From NCBI GenBank assembly GCA_937920005.1, contig CALETF010000006.1, positions 1 through 6,756 on the forward strand: a stretch of DNA of 6,756 nt, read 5' to 3'. Of this stretch, positions 5,761 through 6,756 are shown in pieces. Each line of letters opens with the position of its first letter. Positions within the stretch are counted from its first letter, which is position 1. The position numbers and the translations under genes were made by a program. Under the pieces are notes generated by a model. That model saw only the letters and a list, made by a program, of their open reading frames with translations, made no database searches and was not told the DNA's origin. The stretch comes from an uncultured Candidatus Altimarinota bacterium (GTDB lineage Bacteria > Patescibacteriota > Gracilibacteria > BD1-5 > JAGOOR01).

Positions 5761-6387
5761 CTATTTTGAGTAGAACTCGATAATCTTTTTCATGTCGACG
5801 CTCTGGTCATAATCTTGAGTCTCAGGGAGACGCTTGATTGTGATTTTGAATGCTTTTGGATCAGCATCAATCCACTCTACTGCTGATACTTTTCCTGACT
5901 GATTATTTTTGAGGAATTCCTCTGATTCAGCCTGGAGAGTGCGGTAGAGTGGAGTGTCTTTGAGTTTTTCGCGAACTTCGATGACGTCACCAACAGCAAT
6001 CTGGTATGATGGGATATCTACTTTCTTACCATTGACGATGAAGTGAGCATGGCTGACAAATTGACGAGCCTGCATGATAGTACGAGCAAAGTTAGCCTTG
6101 AGTACAGCGACATCGAGACGAGTCTCGAGAAGTCTCTGCATGTTTTCAAGAGTATTCCCTGGCATACGAGCAGCTTTTTTAAAGTAGTTTGCAAATTGTG
6201 TCTCAGAACATCCAAACATACGTTTCATAGATTGTTTTGCTCGGAGCTGTTGGCCGAAGAGGCCCATACGACCGACATTCTTTCCGAGGAGCTTGCGCTT
6301 TGAATCTGTGAGTGAGTATTTCTCACTTCCGAAGAGGTTTTTCCCTTCACGACGACAGAGTTTCTTTTTTGGACCGGTGTAACGCAT
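5761..6387 (-). CDS. rpsD: 30S ribosomal protein S4
   Basis: A 208-residue S4, a primary 16S rRNA binding protein that in some bacteria also represses its own operon. The start MRYTGPK and CRREG at 11-15 are typical. The N-terminal domain has a G-x-QLRAKQ segment (45-52) and Q-F-x-x-YF. The S4 RNA-binding domain spans about 86-145 with LLETRLD, ARQFVSHAHFIVNGKKV-x-IPSY and GDVIEVREK. It ends in IIEFYSK, as the family does. Only C11 and C60 are cysteines, so there is no zinc-binding four-cysteine motif. No TGA is used and the stop is TAG. It starts 40 bases after rpsK, behind a spacer with repeated AGTTTTT units. Confidence 0.97.
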   Translation of the reverse strand: MRYTGPKKKLCRREGKNLFGSEKYSLTDSKRKLLGKNVGRMGLFGQQLRAKQSMKRMFGCSETQFANYFKKAARMPGNTLENMQRLLETRLDVAVLKANFARTIMQARQFVSHAHFIVNGKKVDIPSYQIAVGDVIEVREKLKDTPLYRTLQAESEEFLKNNQSGKVSAVEWIDADPKAFKITIKRLPETQDYDQSVDMKKIIEFYSK

Positions 6388-6427
6388 AGATAGTTTTTAG
6401 TTTAGAGTTTTTAGTTTTTAGTTGGAA
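6388..6427 (-). repeat. rpsK-rpsD spacer made of repeated AGTTTTT units
   Basis: Positions 6392-6422 consist mainly of AGTTTTT/AGTTTAG units, read in the mRNA as AACTAAAAACTAAAAACT. The 13-mer AGTTTTTAGTTTA here also occurs in the rpoA-rplQ spacer. There is no Shine-Dalgarno sequence before the rpsD ATG. It is a low-complexity leader and its function, if any, is unknown. Confidence 0.5.
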
Positions 6428-6756
6428 CTATAACTTACGAATTTTCTTTTTCTTTGTTCCGTTATATGGAACTGGTGTTTCATCGAGGATAGAATCAATC
6501 TCGACTCCAGCAGCGACGATAGCACGGAGTGCATTGTCACGACCAGAACCACACCTTTTACGACCACGTGAGCACGTTTGAGGCCATAGAGACGAATTGT
6601 TTCTTCGAGGCATTTTTCCATAGCCATTGTTGCAGCGTACGGAGTTGCTTCACGAGCACCCTTGAATCCAGCGCGACCACCGCTATGCCAAGTGAGGACA
6701 TTTCCATCAGTGTCAGAGACGCTGATGTGTGTATTGTTGTAGAGAGCAGAGACGCA
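6428..6756 (-). CDS. rpsK: 30S ribosomal protein S11, 5' partial, with a one-base frameshift
   Basis: S11 forms part of the small-subunit platform near the E site. The window holds all but the N-terminal part. Frame one (6756 down to about 6551) gives ALYNNTHISVSDTDGN, W-H-S-G-G-R-A-GFKGARE, TPYAA and then R-L-Y-G-L-K-R-A-H-V-V-V-K-G. Frame two (about 6550 down to 6428) continues with GSGRDNALRAIVAAG and the closing TPVPYNG-T-KKKK-x-RK. Together they form the S11 sequence around K-G-x-G-x-G-R-(D/E)-x-A-(I/L)-R-A. Between KG and GSGRD there are two bases where three are needed, so one base is missing near 6548-6555. S11 is essential, so a sequencing or assembly error is likelier than a dead gene. 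The stop is TAG. rpsK-rpsD is the usual order. Confidence 0.93.

Overview
The window comes from a bacterium that reads UGA as glycine (genetic code 25). That code is known from the candidate phyla Absconditabacteria (SR1) and Gracilibacteria (BD1-5); the sequence does not let me choose between them. Five of the eleven genes contain in-frame TGA codons, eight in all. In ribosomal protein S12 and FtsX they fall exactly where the families have conserved glycines. Every gene whose end is in the window stops at TAA or TAG, never TGA. Read with the standard code, the DedA gene breaks into three pieces, FtsX loses its start and its end, and S12 and L17 lose one terminus each.

Left part (1-1435, + strand): the C-terminal part of a secreted or surface protein with a Thr/Pro-rich linker and two Ig-like repeats of about 119 residues, then a DedA-family membrane protein 10 bases later. 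Middle (1406-2149, - strand): a short FtsX-like protein whose 3' end overlaps the 3' end of the DedA gene by 30 bases. A hairpin terminator at 2187-2216 separates it from the cluster on the right.

Right part (2238-6756, all - strand): one compact run of translation and transcription genes, in transcription order rpsK (S11, cut by the window edge and frameshifted), rpsD (S4), rpoA, rplQ (L17), rplM (L13), rpsI (S9), rpsL (S12), rpsG (S7) and rpmA (L27), then the terminator. This joins the alpha operon, the L13-S9 pair and the S12-S7 pair of the str operon, with L27 at the end. Gaps are 11-75 bases, which suggests a single transcript with its promoter outside the window. None of the starts in the cluster has a convincing Shine-Dalgarno sequence; several leaders are A/C/T-rich, and two share an AAACTAAAAACT-type repeat.

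No mobile element, CRISPR array, tRNA or rRNA gene is visible. No gap between genes exceeds about 90 bases. The main points of interest are the recoded UGA, the frameshift in S11, the shortened FtsX without a visible FtsE partner, and the S7 protein without its usual N-terminus.
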